This document shows positions 1 through 8,173 of a stretch of DNA of 27,192 nt, piece after piece (within the stretch, counting starts at the first letter, position 1; the number at the start of each line of letters is the position of its first letter). The stretch lies in the NCBI GenBank assembly GCA_021793895.1, contig JAJYRW010000001.1:1-27192 (forward strand), read 5' to 3'. The notes beneath the pieces are model-generated. The model worked only from the letters and a program-made list of their open reading frames with translations, was not told where the DNA came from and made no database searches. This stretch comes from Actinomycetes bacterium (GTDB taxonomy: Bacteria; Actinomycetota; Actinomycetes; Actinomycetales; JAJYRW01). Made by a program: the position numbers and the translations under genes.

Positions 1-1478
1 ATCTGATCACCCGCCTCACGCATCTCCCAAGACACCTGATTCAGATCGCCATTATTAATCACCAGCACCACAAATGACGGGTTCTTCCAATCCCGCCAGT
101 GCCCCTTTACGGTCAAAAGGCCGTTGCCGCCCATCATCTGAAAAGCCCCATCCCCGATCGTGCACACAACCGGCCGATCCGGATAGGCAAATTTCCCAGC
201 CAGCGCATAGGGCATTGCGGCCAGCATGGACGCCAATCGTCCGGAAAGGCTGCCCATATTGTTGCGGCCCAGTTCGATATGAAATCCGTACCAGTCCGCC
301 GTACTGCCCGCATCGGCGGTGAAAATCGCGTTTTCGGGCAGCTTCTCGTTCAGCGAGAGATAAATATAACGGGGGTTAATCGGATCCGCTTTCGTGCTGG
401 CCACCCGTACATTTTCAGCGTCCCACTTCCGTTTCTCCTCCGCTATCTGCTCTTGCCAACCCGTGTCATGCGGCTCTAAGTAGGGCAACAACGCTCGCAG
501 AGTGGTTTTGGCATCGCCCCAAATATTCTCTTGGGTCGGGTACCGCATCCCGAGATGCCGGGGCGAAATATCTATCTGGACCGCGCGGGCTTGCCCGGTG
601 GCGGGTAAAAACTCCGCGTACGGGAAATTCGTGCCCACCAGCAGCAGCGTGTCGCACTTTTGCATCATGTCGTAACTGGGGCGCGAGCCCAAAAGACCGA
701 GTTGTTGCGTGTGATAGGGCACCTCCCCGGGCACGACTTGTTTTCCGAGCAGACTCGTCGCCACGCCGGCGCCCAGCCGCTCCGCGACCTCGAGTACCTC
801 GTCCGTAGCCCCGATAGCTCCCTGGCCCACGAGCATCGCGACCTTTTCTCCCGCATTTAGAATTTTGGCGGCTCGGGCCAGTGCCTCATCATCCGGGCGG
901 AGGCGATCCGAGGCGTGCCCGATGCCGCTGCGTGAAACAAAGTGCTCCTGCGCCGGTTCTTCCATATCCATGGTTTGCAAGTCCACCGGCAAGATCACAA
1001 CCGCCGGGCCCCGATAGGCCTTCGCCATTCGAATGGCTTTATCAAGTACGAACTGGGCATGCATCGGCGTCGTAACGGTCTGAACAAACACCGCCACATC
1101 GCTCAGCGCCTGCTCCAGATTTATCTCCTGTTGAAATTCCGTTCCCAGCGCCACCCGGGCTTGTTGACCCACAATCGCAACCACCGGAACATTATCCGAA
1201 TATGCGTCATACAGCCCATTCATTAGGTGCACCGCACCCGGGCCTGAAGTTGCGATACAGACCCCCACTTCGCCGGTAAATTTTGCATGCGCGCACGCCA
1301 TAAACGCCGCTTCTTCCTCGTGGGTGGGGCGGATATAGGTAAAGTCTTTCCCGTCTTTTTGTGCCCGCCCCAGGGCGCCGTCAAAGCCGCCGATGCCATC
1401 CCCCGGGTAGCCGTACCACTGGTGCAGATCCCATTCAATGAGCCGATCGATGATGAAATCGCTTACGGACTGTGCCAC
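1..1478 (-). CDS. Thiamine-diphosphate-dependent pyruvate oxidase (YdaP/PoxB type), C-terminus cut by window edge
   Basis: The reading frame is open from a GTG at 1478 to the window edge, giving 492 residues without a stop; the C-terminus is missing. The start is supported by a purine-rich AAGGAAGG ending about 7 nt upstream. The N-terminal Pyr domain has THEEEAAF (residues 52-59), where the Glu is expected to activate the thiazolium ring, followed by ATSGPGAVHLMNGLYDA. Near the truncated end, GDGAFQMMGGN followed about 30 residues later by NNGDLNQVSWEMR is the ThDP/Mg-binding motif. The DLNQVSWE wording is typical of the YdaP group rather than acetolactate synthase. The family decarboxylates pyruvate to acetate, or to acetyl phosphate, passing electrons to quinone or O2. 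Which product and acceptor apply here cannot be decided, because the C-terminal region is absent. It stands alone, divergent from the small membrane gene at 1667. Confidence 0.88.
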   Translation of the reverse strand, partial: MAQSVSDFIIDRLIEWDLHQWYGYPGDGIGGFDGALGRAQKDGKDFTYIRPTHEEEAAFMACAHAKFTGEVGVCIATSGPGAVHLMNGLYDAYSDNVPVVAIVGQQARVALGTEFQQEINLEQALSDVAVFVQTVTTPMHAQFVLDKAIRMAKAYRGPAVVILPVDLQTMDMEEPAQEHFVSRSGIGHASDRLRPDDEALARAAKILNAGEKVAMLVGQGAIGATDEVLEVAERLGAGVATSLLGKQVVPGEVPYHTQQLGLLGSRPSYDMMQKCDTLLLVGTNFPYAEFLPATGQARAVQIDISPRHLGMRYPTQENIWGDAKTTLRALLPYLEPHDTGWQEQIAEEKRKWDAENVRVASTKADPINPRYIYLSLNEKLPENAIFTADAGSTADWYGFHIELGRNNMGSLSGRLASMLAAMPYALAGKFAYPDRPVVCTIGDGAFQMMGGNGLLTVKGHWRDWKNPSFVVLVINNGDLNQVSWEMREAGDQ

Positions 1479-1497
1479 TGTTCTACCTTCCTTGGGG

Positions 1498-1526
1498 AGT
1501 ACAGAAACCGCGAAAAGACCACGCAA
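1498..1526 (-). promoter_or_regulatory. Candidate promoter of the pyruvate oxidase gene
   Basis: Read on the minus strand, TTGCGT (1526-1521) and TGTACT (1503-1498) are separated by exactly 17 bp. The -10 box would place transcription start roughly 10 nt before the ribosome binding site at about 1486-1493. This is inference from hexamer similarity and spacing only. The rest of 1479-1666 shows no strong hairpin. Confidence 0.4.
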
Positions 1527-1666
1527 ATCCGCGGTGCTGAAATGGTTACACAGTTAATACGCCTCCGCATTTCCCGCGCGGTGCGAGACGTCGTCCAAAA
1601 TTTATTGATTAGGGACGGCGCCCCTCCCCTTTTCGATGAACCGCCGGCGTGTGCCAAACTAACGCC

Positions 1667-1945
1667 ATGACTGATCCGGCGCCGCGCAATGACTCACCCG
1701 CCGAGCGGGATGAGAACGAAGCGGAAAAGAAGCCTTTTAGCGTCGCCGACCGCTGGTGGTGGTCCGGTACTTTCCGCGCCGTAATCGGCGCCGTAATCGC
1801 CTACCTGCAGTTCGGGCCGATCTCCGAAGGAATCGCCAATTGGATGAACTGGGTCATGGTGGGCATCGGCGCCGCCGTGGCCGTGTGGGGAATTATTGAC
1901 CTGGTGCGCGACTACGACGAGCACTCAAAGGGCAGCGACAACTAG
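1667..1945 (+). CDS. Small hypothetical membrane protein (92 aa)
   Basis: I do not recognise this protein. The first 25 residues are polar and acidic (RDENEAEKK). A WWWSG motif leads into two hydrophobic stretches, about residues 33-50 and 61-78, and the tail is charged (RDYDEHSKGSDN). This suggests a two-helix membrane protein. The ATG at 1667 is preferred over an in-frame GTG at 1649, which would add only MCQTNA. Neither has a Shine-Dalgarno sequence. CAAACT at 1655-1660 lies 6 bp before the ATG, so a leaderless transcript is possible. It is divergent from pyruvate oxidase and convergent with pyc. The architecture (charged N-terminus, two helices, about 92 aa) resembles the unrelated small protein at 24806. 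Confidence 0.6.
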   Translation: MTDPAPRNDSPAERDENEAEKKPFSVADRWWWSGTFRAVIGAVIAYLQFGPISEGIANWMNWVMVGIGAAVAVWGIIDLVRDYDEHSKGSDN

Positions 1946-1959
1946 CAACGCCGCTAGTT
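1940..1959. terminator. Hairpin over the stop codon of the small membrane gene
   Basis: AACTAGC (1940-1946) and GCTAGTT (1953-1959) form a 7-bp stem with a 6-nt loop. It lies over the stop codon of the small membrane gene, in the gap convergent with pyc. There is no T-tract on either side, so a role in termination is only a guess. Confidence 0.3.
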
Positions 1960-2005
1960 AGGTAAAGCCCCGTACCGTACCGCCGCCGAAGTCGCACCGC
2001 CGCTG

Positions 2006-5000
2006 CTACTGCGGAATAACCACCAAGACCAGGTCGCCGCCTTCTACCTGCTGGACCGGTGCAACTGCCATGCGCTCGACAACCCCTGCCACGGGCGTGG
2101 TGATGGCAGCCTCCATCTTCATCGCCTCGATCATTGAAACCGTATCGCCCGCCTTGACCTGATGCCCCACCTCCACCGTGGGAGTCACCGTGCCGGCAAA
2201 GGGCGCGGAAATCTGGCCGGGGCTGTTCGGGTCGGCTTTTTCTGCCGCCTTTACCACCGCTTCGACGGCCCGATCGCGCACTTCAACCGTTCGCTGCTGA
2301 CCATTTAATTCGCAAATAACAGTGCGCATCCCGTGGCTATCGACCTCACCGAAGGTTGTCATTCCCACAATTAGGCGCACGCCCTTTTGTAGTTCGACTT
2401 CAGCTTCTTCGCCGGGGCGCAATCCGTACAGGAATTCCAGCGATGACAGAACCGATACGTCGCCGAACTCTTCGGTGATTCGGTCACATTCCGTTGTGGG
2501 GCCGGGGAAAAGCAGCTCGTTCAGCGCGCGGCGCCGCGTGGCCGAATCTGCCCCCAAACGCTGTTCATCCTCATTGGTCAAGGTCTCCAAATGCGGTTTT
2601 CGGGGCCGGCGCCCATCGAGCGCCCGGGTGCGGAAAGGTTCAGGCCACCCTCCGGGCGGATCACCAAGTTGCCCTTCCAAGAAACTGATGACCGAGTCGG
2701 GAATGTCAAAGTTCTGCGGATTTTCCGCAAACTCATCCGGATCAGCATCAGCCGCAACTAAATGCAGCGCGAGGTCTCCCACCACCTTTGAAGACGGGGT
2801 GACCTTCACTAAGTGGCCTAGAATTTTATCGGCCGCCGCGTACATTGCTTCGATTTGCTCGAACCGATCCCCCAGTCCGAGCGCGATGGCTTGCTGCCGC
2901 AGATTTGAAAGCTGTCCGCCGGGTATTTCGTGCTCATAAACCCGCCCCGTCGGCCCGGGGAGTCCCGATTCAAACGGCGCAAACACCTTTCGCACCGATT
3001 CCCAATACGGCTCCACATCGGCTACCGCGTGCAGATCCAGACCCGTATCTTTATCCGTGTGTTCCAACGCTGCCACCAGCGCAGACATCGATGGCTGGCT
3101 GGTGGTTCCAGCCATCGCGGCTGTCGCGGCATCGACTGCATCCACCCCCGCGTCGATCGCGGCCAGCAGCGTTGCCAGTTGTCCCCCGGCGGTGTCGTGG
3201 GTGTGCAGATGCACCGGTAGATCAAACCGTTTTCGCAGCGCGGTGACCAATTTTGCCGCTGCCGGAGCACGTAAAAGCCCGGCCATATCTTTAATAGCCA
3301 GCACGTGGGCGCCCGCCGAAACAATTTGGTCAGCTAGGTGCAGGTAGTAATCCAGTGTGTAAAGGCGTTCGTTCGGGTCCAACAGATTGCCGGTGTAGCA
3401 AAGGGCCACTTCGGCAACCGCACTTCCGGTTTCGCGCACTGCTGTGATCGCTGGTGCCATCTGGTCGACATCGTTCAGGGCATCAAAAATGCGGAAAATA
3501 TCGATTCCGGTAGCAGCAGCCTCATGCACAAAAGCATCGGTCACCTGAGTCGGATAGGGCGTATATCCCACCGTGTTTCGCCCCCGCAGCAGCATTTGCA
3601 GCGCAATATTGGGCATCGCATCACGTAATTTCGCCAGCCGGTGCCAGGGATCCTCACCTAGGAACCGCAGCGCGACGTCGTAGGTCGCCCCGCCCCAGAC
3701 TTCAGCGCTGAAGAGCTGCGGCATGGCTCGAGCCACGACGGGCGCCACCTGTAGCAGATCATAGGTGCGTACCCGCGTAGCCAGCAATGATTGATGCGCA
3801 TCACGGAACGTGGTATCAGTAACCCGTACCCGCTCTTCGGCGCGCAGCGCCGCCGCAAACTTTTCTGGTCCCAGTTCTTGTAATTGCTGGCGCGTTCCGG
3901 GCGGCAACGTGCTGGCCGAATCAATTTTCGGTAGCCGCCGAAAGGGATGATCCAGGTCAGGGCGCTGCCCATTTGGCTGATTTACTGAAACATCCGCGAT
4001 GAAGCGCAGCAGCCGAGTCCCGCGGTTTTGCCCCAGTCGCACGCGTAGCAATTCGGGCCGCTCGTCAATAAAGGACGTCGACAAGTCGCCGCGCATGAAA
4101 TGTTCATCGGCCAGGACTTCTTTGAGGAAAGGGATGTTGGTGCGAATCCCGCGGATCCGGAATTCGGCAAGTGCCCGGGCGGCGCGCGTGGCGGCAACTT
4201 CAAATGTGCGGCCGCGGCAGGTGAGTTTGACCAGCATCGAATCGAAATGGCCGGTGATTTCTGCGCCCGCGTGCGCGGTGGCACCGTCTAGGCGCACTCC
4301 GGCCCCGCCCGGAGAGCGATAAACGGCAATGCGGCCGGTATCGGGCCGGAACTCATTGGCTGGGTCTTCGGTCGTGATTCGACACTGAATAGCGGTCCCG
4401 TTTACGGCGATGTCTTCTTGCTGAATTCCGATTTCTGCCAGCGTCTGTCCCGCAGCGATCCGCATTTGCGCCGAGACCAGATCAATATTCGTTACCTCTT
4501 CAGTAACGGTGTGCTCGACCTGAATGCGCGGATTCATCTCAATGAAAACGTGCTCACCGGCCCGCGGCCCAGCTGTCTCTAGTAAAAACTCGACCGTTCC
4601 CGCGTTTACGTAGCCGATCGATTCTGCGAATTTCACCGCATCGCGGGTCAGCGCGTCACGAATTTCCGGGTCAAGGTTTGGCGCTGGCGCGATCTCGACC
4701 ACTTTTTGGTGGCGGCGTTGCAGCGAGCAATCACGTTCATAAAGGTGGACGGTGTGTCCCGTACTGTCGGCTAAAACCTGCACCTCAATGTGACGCGGAC
4801 GCGAAACTGCCTGTTCCAAATAGGCAGTGGGATCACCGAAAGAACTCTCGGCCTCCTTCATGGCCACGTGCAGCGCGTGGGCTAAATCCTCGGGTTTTTC
4901 TACCCGGCGCATGCCGCGCCCGCCCCCGCCAGCTACCGCCTTCACAAAGAGGGGGTAGCCAATGTTTTCCGCCTCACTCATGAGCGCTTGGGCATCATCG

Positions 5001-5413
5001 GACGGGTTGGTAGAAAGTGGCACCGGGATGCCCGCTGCGCGGGCTGCCTGAATCGCGCGTGTCTTGTTCCCGGTCAGTTCCAGCACCGATGCCGGGGGCC
5101 CGATAAAAGTGATGTCATTTTGGGCGCAAGCCGCAGCCAGGCCGGGATTTTCGGCAAGAAATCCGTAACCCGGATAGATCGCATCCGCCCCCGATTCTTT
5201 GGCAACGCGAATGATTTCGTCAATGTCGAGATAGGCCCGCACGGGGTGGCCCTCTTCGCCAATTGCGTACGCCTCATCGGCTTTTAACCGGTGCTCGGAG
5301 TAGCGATCCTCATGGGGAAAAACCGCTACCGTCGATGCACCCAACTCGTGGGCGGCTCGAAATCCGCGTACCGCAATTTCGGCGCGATTGGCTACGAGAA
5401 CCTTTGAAAACAC
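2006..5413 (-). CDS. pyc: Pyruvate carboxylase
   Basis: This is a full-length single-chain pyruvate carboxylase of 1135 aa. It carboxylates pyruvate to oxaloacetate using ATP, bicarbonate and biotin, refilling the TCA cycle. The biotin carboxylase domain covers about residues 1-455, with the ATP-grasp glycine loop AGGGGRGM near 165. The carboxyltransferase barrel starts with VTDTTFRDAHQSLLATR near 530. It contains the AIKDMAGLL lysine near 707 that is carbamylated in this family, and the HLHTHDTAG metal ligands. The linker domain leads to the C-terminal biotinyl domain, with IEAMKMEA carrying the biotinyl Lys1099. The start is GTG at 5413, preceded by GAGAGG about 7 nt upstream. The nearest upstream gene is merR2, 213 bp away, and the gap carries a repeat array, so pyc probably has its own promoter. 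Confidence 0.98.
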   Translation of the reverse strand: MFSKVLVANRAEIAVRGFRAAHELGASTVAVFPHEDRYSEHRLKADEAYAIGEEGHPVRAYLDIDEIIRVAKESGADAIYPGYGFLAENPGLAAACAQNDITFIGPPASVLELTGNKTRAIQAARAAGIPVPLSTNPSDDAQALMSEAENIGYPLFVKAVAGGGGRGMRRVEKPEDLAHALHVAMKEAESSFGDPTAYLEQAVSRPRHIEVQVLADSTGHTVHLYERDCSLQRRHQKVVEIAPAPNLDPEIRDALTRDAVKFAESIGYVNAGTVEFLLETAGPRAGEHVFIEMNPRIQVEHTVTEEVTNIDLVSAQMRIAAGQTLAEIGIQQEDIAVNGTAIQCRITTEDPANEFRPDTGRIAVYRSPGGAGVRLDGATAHAGAEITGHFDSMLVKLTCRGRTFEVAATRAARALAEFRIRGIRTNIPFLKEVLADEHFMRGDLSTSFIDERPELLRVRLGQNRGTRLLRFIADVSVNQPNGQRPDLDHPFRRLPKIDSASTLPPGTRQQLQELGPEKFAAALRAEERVRVTDTTFRDAHQSLLATRVRTYDLLQVAPVVARAMPQLFSAEVWGGATYDVALRFLGEDPWHRLAKLRDAMPNIALQMLLRGRNTVGYTPYPTQVTDAFVHEAAATGIDIFRIFDALNDVDQMAPAITAVRETGSAVAEVALCYTGNLLDPNERLYTLDYYLHLADQIVSAGAHVLAIKDMAGLLRAPAAAKLVTALRKRFDLPVHLHTHDTAGGQLATLLAAIDAGVDAVDAATAAMAGTTSQPSMSALVAALEHTDKDTGLDLHAVADVEPYWESVRKVFAPFESGLPGPTGRVYEHEIPGGQLSNLRQQAIALGLGDRFEQIEAMYAAADKILGHLVKVTPSSKVVGDLALHLVAADADPDEFAENPQNFDIPDSVISFLEGQLGDPPGGWPEPFRTRALDGRRPRKPHLETLTNEDEQRLGADSATRRRALNELLFPGPTTECDRITEEFGDVSVLSSLEFLYGLRPGEEAEVELQKGVRLIVGMTTFGEVDSHGMRTVICELNGQQRTVEVRDRAVEAVVKAAEKADPNSPGQISAPFAGTVTPTVEVGHQVKAGDTVSMIEAMKMEAAITTPVAGVVERMAVAPVQQVEGGDLVLVVIPQ

Positions 5414-5514
5414 TGGCTACCTCTCTGACAAACTGGGCCAGCAAGCACGCGTGGATGCGCCGTAAAAGGCAAACGTGTCTGCTAGCAAACCACGCTACCG
5501 GCCGGGCGGGTTGC

Positions 5515-5630
5515 CAAAGTCGTCAGAGGTTACTTAAGTCTTCAAAGCCTGCTTAAGTCGCTCAAGACTACGTAAATCGCGAGAGGCTACTTAAAAGTAA
5601 AGACCTGAAAAAGCGTCGTAAAGCGGCTAG
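5515..5630. repeat. Degenerate 19-bp tandem repeat array between merR2 and pyc
   Basis: Four consecutive units at 5515-5533, 5534-5552, 5553-5571 and 5572-5590 share about 12-13 of 19 positions pairwise. Examples are TTAAGTCTTCAAAGCCTGC and TTAAGTCGCTCAAGACTAC. A weaker fifth unit is at 5591-5609. A sixth partial unit runs into the merR2 stop codon (CTA at 5627-5629, which reads TAG on the minus strand). The array lies about 100-215 bp upstream of the pyc start. It could be a regulator binding array, or the remains of serial duplication of the merR2 3' end. Confidence 0.65.
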
Positions 5631-6205
5631 CCCGTTTTTCGCGCCCGGCGCCGCTGCGAAAGCTCATCGTCACCGTCAACGAGATCGCCTTCTTGTCGCT
5701 CCGAGGGAAGTTGCGCCAGCGTCCCCTCCACCTCACGCCACACTCGACCCACGGCGATTCCGAAAACCCCCTGGCCACCCTGGACCAAATCGACCACTTC
5801 ATCCGGTGAGGTGCACTCGTACACCGAGGCGCCATCGGACATCAGCGTAATTTGTGCCATGTCGTGAATTCCGCGCTGGCGTAAATGCGTGACAGCAGTG
5901 CGAATTTGCTGGAGCGAAACGCCGGTATCTAGCAGGCGCTTCACGATTTTTAAGACCAAAATGTCCCGAAAACTGTATAGGCGTTGGGATCCGGATCCGG
6001 CGGCCGATCGAACAGAGGGTTGAACCAGGCCGGTGCGGGCCCAGTAGTCCAATTGGCGATAGGTGATGCCGGCTGCGCGGCAAGCAGTTGGCCCGCGGTA
6101 GCCAATATCGGAACTTAGGTGCGGGAGGTCGTCGTCGAAAAGCATTCCCTGCGTATTGGCAGGAACGGGTGTCGCCGATGCTGACGCGTCACCGGTACTG
6201 CTCAC
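5627..6205 (-). CDS. MerR-family regulator, ResR/McdR (Rv1830) type
   Basis: This is a 192-aa DNA-binding protein. After a disordered N-terminus of about 33 residues it has a MerR helix-turn-helix with GITYRQLDYWARTGLVQPS, then GSGSQRLYSFRDILVLKIVKRLLDTG. Both stretches are nearly invariant in the actinobacterial Rv1830 group. The middle part (VYECTSPDEVVDLVQGGQGVFGIAV) is also characteristic. The C-terminus is basic. Family members in mycobacteria affect growth and division timing after drug exposure; the ligand is unknown. The start is GTG at 6205 with GGAGG 6 nt upstream. It is the last gene of the garA-ftsR-DUF151-merR2 order, but 216 bp separate it from DUF151. That gap contains two dyads, so separate and possibly autoregulated transcription is likely. 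Confidence 0.9.
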   Translation of the reverse strand: MSSTGDASASATPVPANTQGMLFDDDLPHLSSDIGYRGPTACRAAGITYRQLDYWARTGLVQPSVRSAAGSGSQRLYSFRDILVLKIVKRLLDTGVSLQQIRTAVTHLRQRGIHDMAQITLMSDGASVYECTSPDEVVDLVQGGQGVFGIAVGRVWREVEGTLAQLPSERQEGDLVDGDDELSQRRRARKTG

Positions 6206-6235
6206 GATGCCTCCACTCTTTGGCTTGCGGTATTT

Positions 6236-6249
6236 TCACTTCGAGGTGA
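6236..6249. promoter_or_regulatory. Candidate operator upstream of merR2 (14-bp dyad)
   Basis: TCACTTCGAGGTGA is a near-perfect inverted repeat with one mismatched pair, centred about 37 bp before the merR2 GTG start. The position suits a MerR-type autoregulatory site, but which protein binds it is unknown. Confidence 0.4.
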
Positions 6250-6369
6250 TCTTTACCCTCTTACCGCTGGATTCATTGCTAACGCTATGGGTGCGGGCCG
6301 CCCGCGTCAACGACACTCGCTAGAAGTCCTTCCCGCGTGTCGCGCACCGGCGTGTCTTACCCTCAACTT

Positions 6370-6387
6370 CAGGTTTAGCTAAGCCTG
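6370..6387. promoter_or_regulatory. 18-bp near-palindrome between DUF151 and merR2
   Basis: CAGGTTTAGCTAAGCCTG matches its reverse complement except for one pair. It has no loop, so it is better read as a dimer binding site than as a terminator. The octamer AAGCCTGC at its right end also occurs in the 19-bp array downstream of merR2 (5545-5552). It superficially resembles an iron-dependent (DtxR/IdeR) box, but the half-site spacing is wrong. Confidence 0.4.
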
Positions 6388-6394
6388 CATTTTA

Positions 6395-6433
6395 GCGACA
6401 TTCAGCCACTTTTCGGCATTTTTAACCACTTCC
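6395..6433. repeat. Degenerate duplication over the DUF151 stop codon
   Basis: On the minus strand, 6433-6414 reads GGAAGTGGTTAAAAATGCCG and includes the TAA stop. The adjacent 6413-6395 reads AAAAGTGGCTGAATGTCGC. The two share the AAGTGG core and a following AATG with small gaps. It is weak taken alone, but parallels clearer cases at other 3' ends in this window. Confidence 0.4.
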
Positions 6434-6889
6434 GAAATCTTCGGGGCTAACTTCATCCAAAAACGCGCGGAACTCCTCTATCTCCGCGTCCTCCTCATGC
6501 GGCGCAGATATTGCGGCCTCATCCAGGATTTCTTCTGAACAGCGGATCGGAGATCCAGTACGCAAAGCAAGCGCAATCGCATCGGAGGGTCGAGCGCTAA
6601 CCCGAGTGGCGCCGTCCATAATTAAATCCGAGAAAAAGACCCCATCGCTCATGCCGGTGACCTCAACGCCGGAAATCTGATGCTCCAGCGCTTCTAAAAC
6701 ATTGACGAACAGGTCGTGTGTCATGGGGCGGGGCGGCACCACGCCCTCTTGCGCGGCTGCGATGGCCATGGCTTCGAATGCGCCCACCATGATGGGCAAC
6801 ACTCGATCGCCTTCTTTCTCCCGCAGCAGCACAACCGGCTGTGTGGAAGGCAGTTCGATTCGAACTCCGATTACCTCAACATCGCGCAT
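6422..6889 (-). CDS. DUF151 / BFN-domain protein (Rv1829 type)
   Basis: This is a 155-aa cytoplasmic protein covering the whole DUF151 (bifunctional nuclease) domain: VIGVRIELPSTQPVVLLREKEGDRVLPIMVGAFEAMAIA, MTHDLFVNVLEAL, then SARPSDAIALALRTGSPI. The acidic tail ends in EFRAFLDEVSPEDFGSG, a conserved ending in actinobacterial members. Nuclease activity has been reported for plant BFN proteins; the bacterial role is unsettled. The ATG at 6889 aligns with the usual start of homologues. The upstream GGAGGT abuts the ATG, unusually close for a Shine-Dalgarno sequence. It follows ftsR by 67 bp and is probably cotranscribed with garA-ftsR. Its 3' end shows a degenerate duplication. Confidence 0.9.
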   Translation of the reverse strand: MRDVEVIGVRIELPSTQPVVLLREKEGDRVLPIMVGAFEAMAIAAAQEGVVPPRPMTHDLFVNVLEALEHQISGVEVTGMSDGVFFSDLIMDGATRVSARPSDAIALALRTGSPIRCSEEILDEAAISAPHEEDAEIEEFRAFLDEVSPEDFGSG

Positions 6890-6916
6890 ACCTCCACGGT
6901 ACCCCGATTGCGCGAC

Positions 6917-6962
6917 AAGGGAAGTGCAATCCCCCGCTGACGAAAAGCGAAAGCCCCTACTG
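6917..6962. repeat. Imperfect 23-bp tandem duplication over the ftsR stop codon
   Basis: On the minus strand the unit 6962-6940 begins CAGTAGGGG, where CAG-TAG is the last codon and stop of ftsR. The adjacent unit 6939-6917 begins CAGCGGGGG. I count 15 of 23 matching positions. The second copy occupies most of the gap to DUF151. Confidence 0.5.
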
Positions 6963-7715
6963 GTCCAGGCGGGAGACCGCCTCGTGCAATAGCGCCGCGT
7001 GCAGCGCCAAACACGCCCCGGTAACCTCTTCGGTGCGCGCTTGGGCCTGGGCTATGCCCGCTGCGGTAGTGGAATTTCGCAGCGGAGCGACCAGCTGGTC
7101 CACCAAACCCGTCTCCCGGTCCGCTGCGGCCCGAAAGGCGCGCAGGTGCCGAGCTTCGAGGCCGAGTGAAAACAGGTGAGATACGGCGCGCACCACGGCG
7201 ATCGCCGAAACGTTATATCGATTAGAGGGGCCAAGCTTGATTAGTCCCAAACCGGTTACTTCTTCCACCAGCTCAAGCTCCACCTCGGCTTCACGCGCCA
7301 AATCTTGCGCGCTCAGGCGACCATGCGGCGCTGTGGTGACTGCGCGCGGGCCGGGCGGCTGATTGCGCTGCTCATCAAGTTCTTCCAGCCGCTGGCGAAT
7401 AACTTTTAAGGGCCAAAAGCGATCGCGCTGGCACTCGAGCACGAACTGCACCCGCTCCACGTCGGCGGTGGAGAATTGGCGATACCCCGAAGGGGTGCGC
7501 CGCGGCATCACGAGACCCTGGTCTTCTAAAAACCGCAGCTTTGAGATGGTCAGCGAGGGGAACTCCGGCTGCAGTTGTTCGAGCACTTGCCCAATGCTTA
7601 GGCGCGGGCCTTCTCCTTGGCGGGGGGTGCCGTCTTGGCGCGCGCCGGCTTGTGCACGCATAGCACCTGGCTGGTCGGGACCGGAAGCAGCGGCAGAACT
7701 GGCTGGGTTTGCCAC
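6957..7715 (-). CDS. ftsR: MerR-family regulator, FtsR (Rv1828 / cg1631) type
   Basis: This 252-aa protein starts with a disordered, Ala/Gly/Gln-rich stretch of about 38 residues. A MerR winged helix follows: LSIGQVLEQLQPEFPSLTISKLRFLEDQGL, then PRRTPSGYRQFSTADVERV and WPLKVIRQRLEEL. The C-terminal half is predicted helical and probably mediates dimerisation. Orthologues bind their own promoter, and in Corynebacterium glutamicum FtsR activates ftsZ, linking it to division. The assigned start is GTG at 7715, which shares one base with the garA stop (TAGTG), implying translational coupling. There is no convincing Shine-Dalgarno sequence. An ATG 18 codons downstream is an alternative start and would not affect the domain. 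Confidence 0.9.
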   Translation of the reverse strand: MANPASSAAASGPDQPGAMRAQAGARQDGTPRQGEGPRLSIGQVLEQLQPEFPSLTISKLRFLEDQGLVMPRRTPSGYRQFSTADVERVQFVLECQRDRFWPLKVIRQRLEELDEQRNQPPGPRAVTTAPHGRLSAQDLAREAEVELELVEEVTGLGLIKLGPSNRYNVSAIAVVRAVSHLFSLGLEARHLRAFRAAADRETGLVDQLVAPLRNSTTAAGIAQAQARTEEVTGACLALHAALLHEAVSRLDQ

Positions 7716-8173
7716 TAGTTGCCGCTGCCTTCTGCGCCCTGATCACCGGGGTGGAAGATCATTCGAAATTTCCCGATCTGCACCTCGTCGCCAGCGGCTA
7801 AGAGCGCTGAATCGATCCGGTCCCGGTTGACATAGGTGCCGTTGAGGCTCCCCACATCCTGGACCGTGAACCGCGTGCCACTGCGCACAAATTCGGCGTG
7901 TTTACGGGAAACAGTCACGTCATCTAAAAAGATGTCCGCACTTTCGCGGCGGCCCACAGTTGTTTGATCACTATCCAGCAGGAAACGGGCGCCCACATTA
8001 GGGCCATGGGCCACAATCAAAAGGGCCGAGGTAGCGGGCAGGGACGCGATAACGGCCTCATCCGGAGTCAGATCGCTGGGAGCGGGTTCGGTCGGTGCAG
8101 AGTGCCCAAACTGAATCGTCGTTTCGGGTGAGCCATCATCGGGCCACTGGGATCCGAAATTTTGGTCAGTCAA
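7715..8173 (-). CDS. garA: FHA-domain phospho-switch protein GarA/OdhI
   Basis: I place the start at TTG 8173 (152 aa), not at the GTG at 8221. Reasons are GAGGAG 6 nt upstream of the TTG, and that the resulting MTDQNFG matches the usual start of GarA/OdhI. The N-terminal segment carries SPETTIQF; this ETT motif is where PknB/PknG-type kinases phosphorylate in mycobacteria and corynebacteria. The C-terminal FHA domain is canonical: GARFLLD, VGRRESADIFLDDVTVSRKHAEF, VQDVGSLNGTYVNR, GDEVQIGKFRMIF. In relatives the unphosphorylated form inhibits 2-oxoglutarate dehydrogenase E1 and modulates glutamate enzymes; phosphorylation makes the FHA domain bind its own tail. It heads the garA-ftsR-DUF151 group. 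No kinase is in the window. Confidence 0.95.
   Translation of the reverse strand: MTDQNFGSQWPDDGSPETTIQFGHSAPTEPAPSDLTPDEAVIASLPATSALLIVAHGPNVGARFLLDSDQTTVGRRESADIFLDDVTVSRKHAEFVRSGTRFTVQDVGSLNGTYVNRDRIDSALLAAGDEVQIGKFRMIFHPGDQGAEGSGN

Noticed and set aside
1..1478. Apparent absence of an intact gene, with only short reading frames on several strands
   Set aside because: Translating the minus strand from GTG 1478 gives one uninterrupted frame to the edge with all ThDP-enzyme motifs. The gene is cut by the window, not broken.
2322..2939. 205-codon plus-strand reading frame inside pyc
   Set aside because: It lies wholly within pyruvate carboxylase on the opposite strand and is rich in Ser, Arg and Pro, as expected for a shadow frame; no domain is recognisable.
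5515..5630. CRISPR array
   Set aside because: The units are contiguous without spacers, too short and degenerate, and no cas genes are present.
6370..6387. Iron-dependent DtxR/IdeR box
   Set aside because: GGTTTAGCTAAGCC has one base too many between the half-sites compared with GGTTAGSCTAACC, and no iron gene is adjacent.
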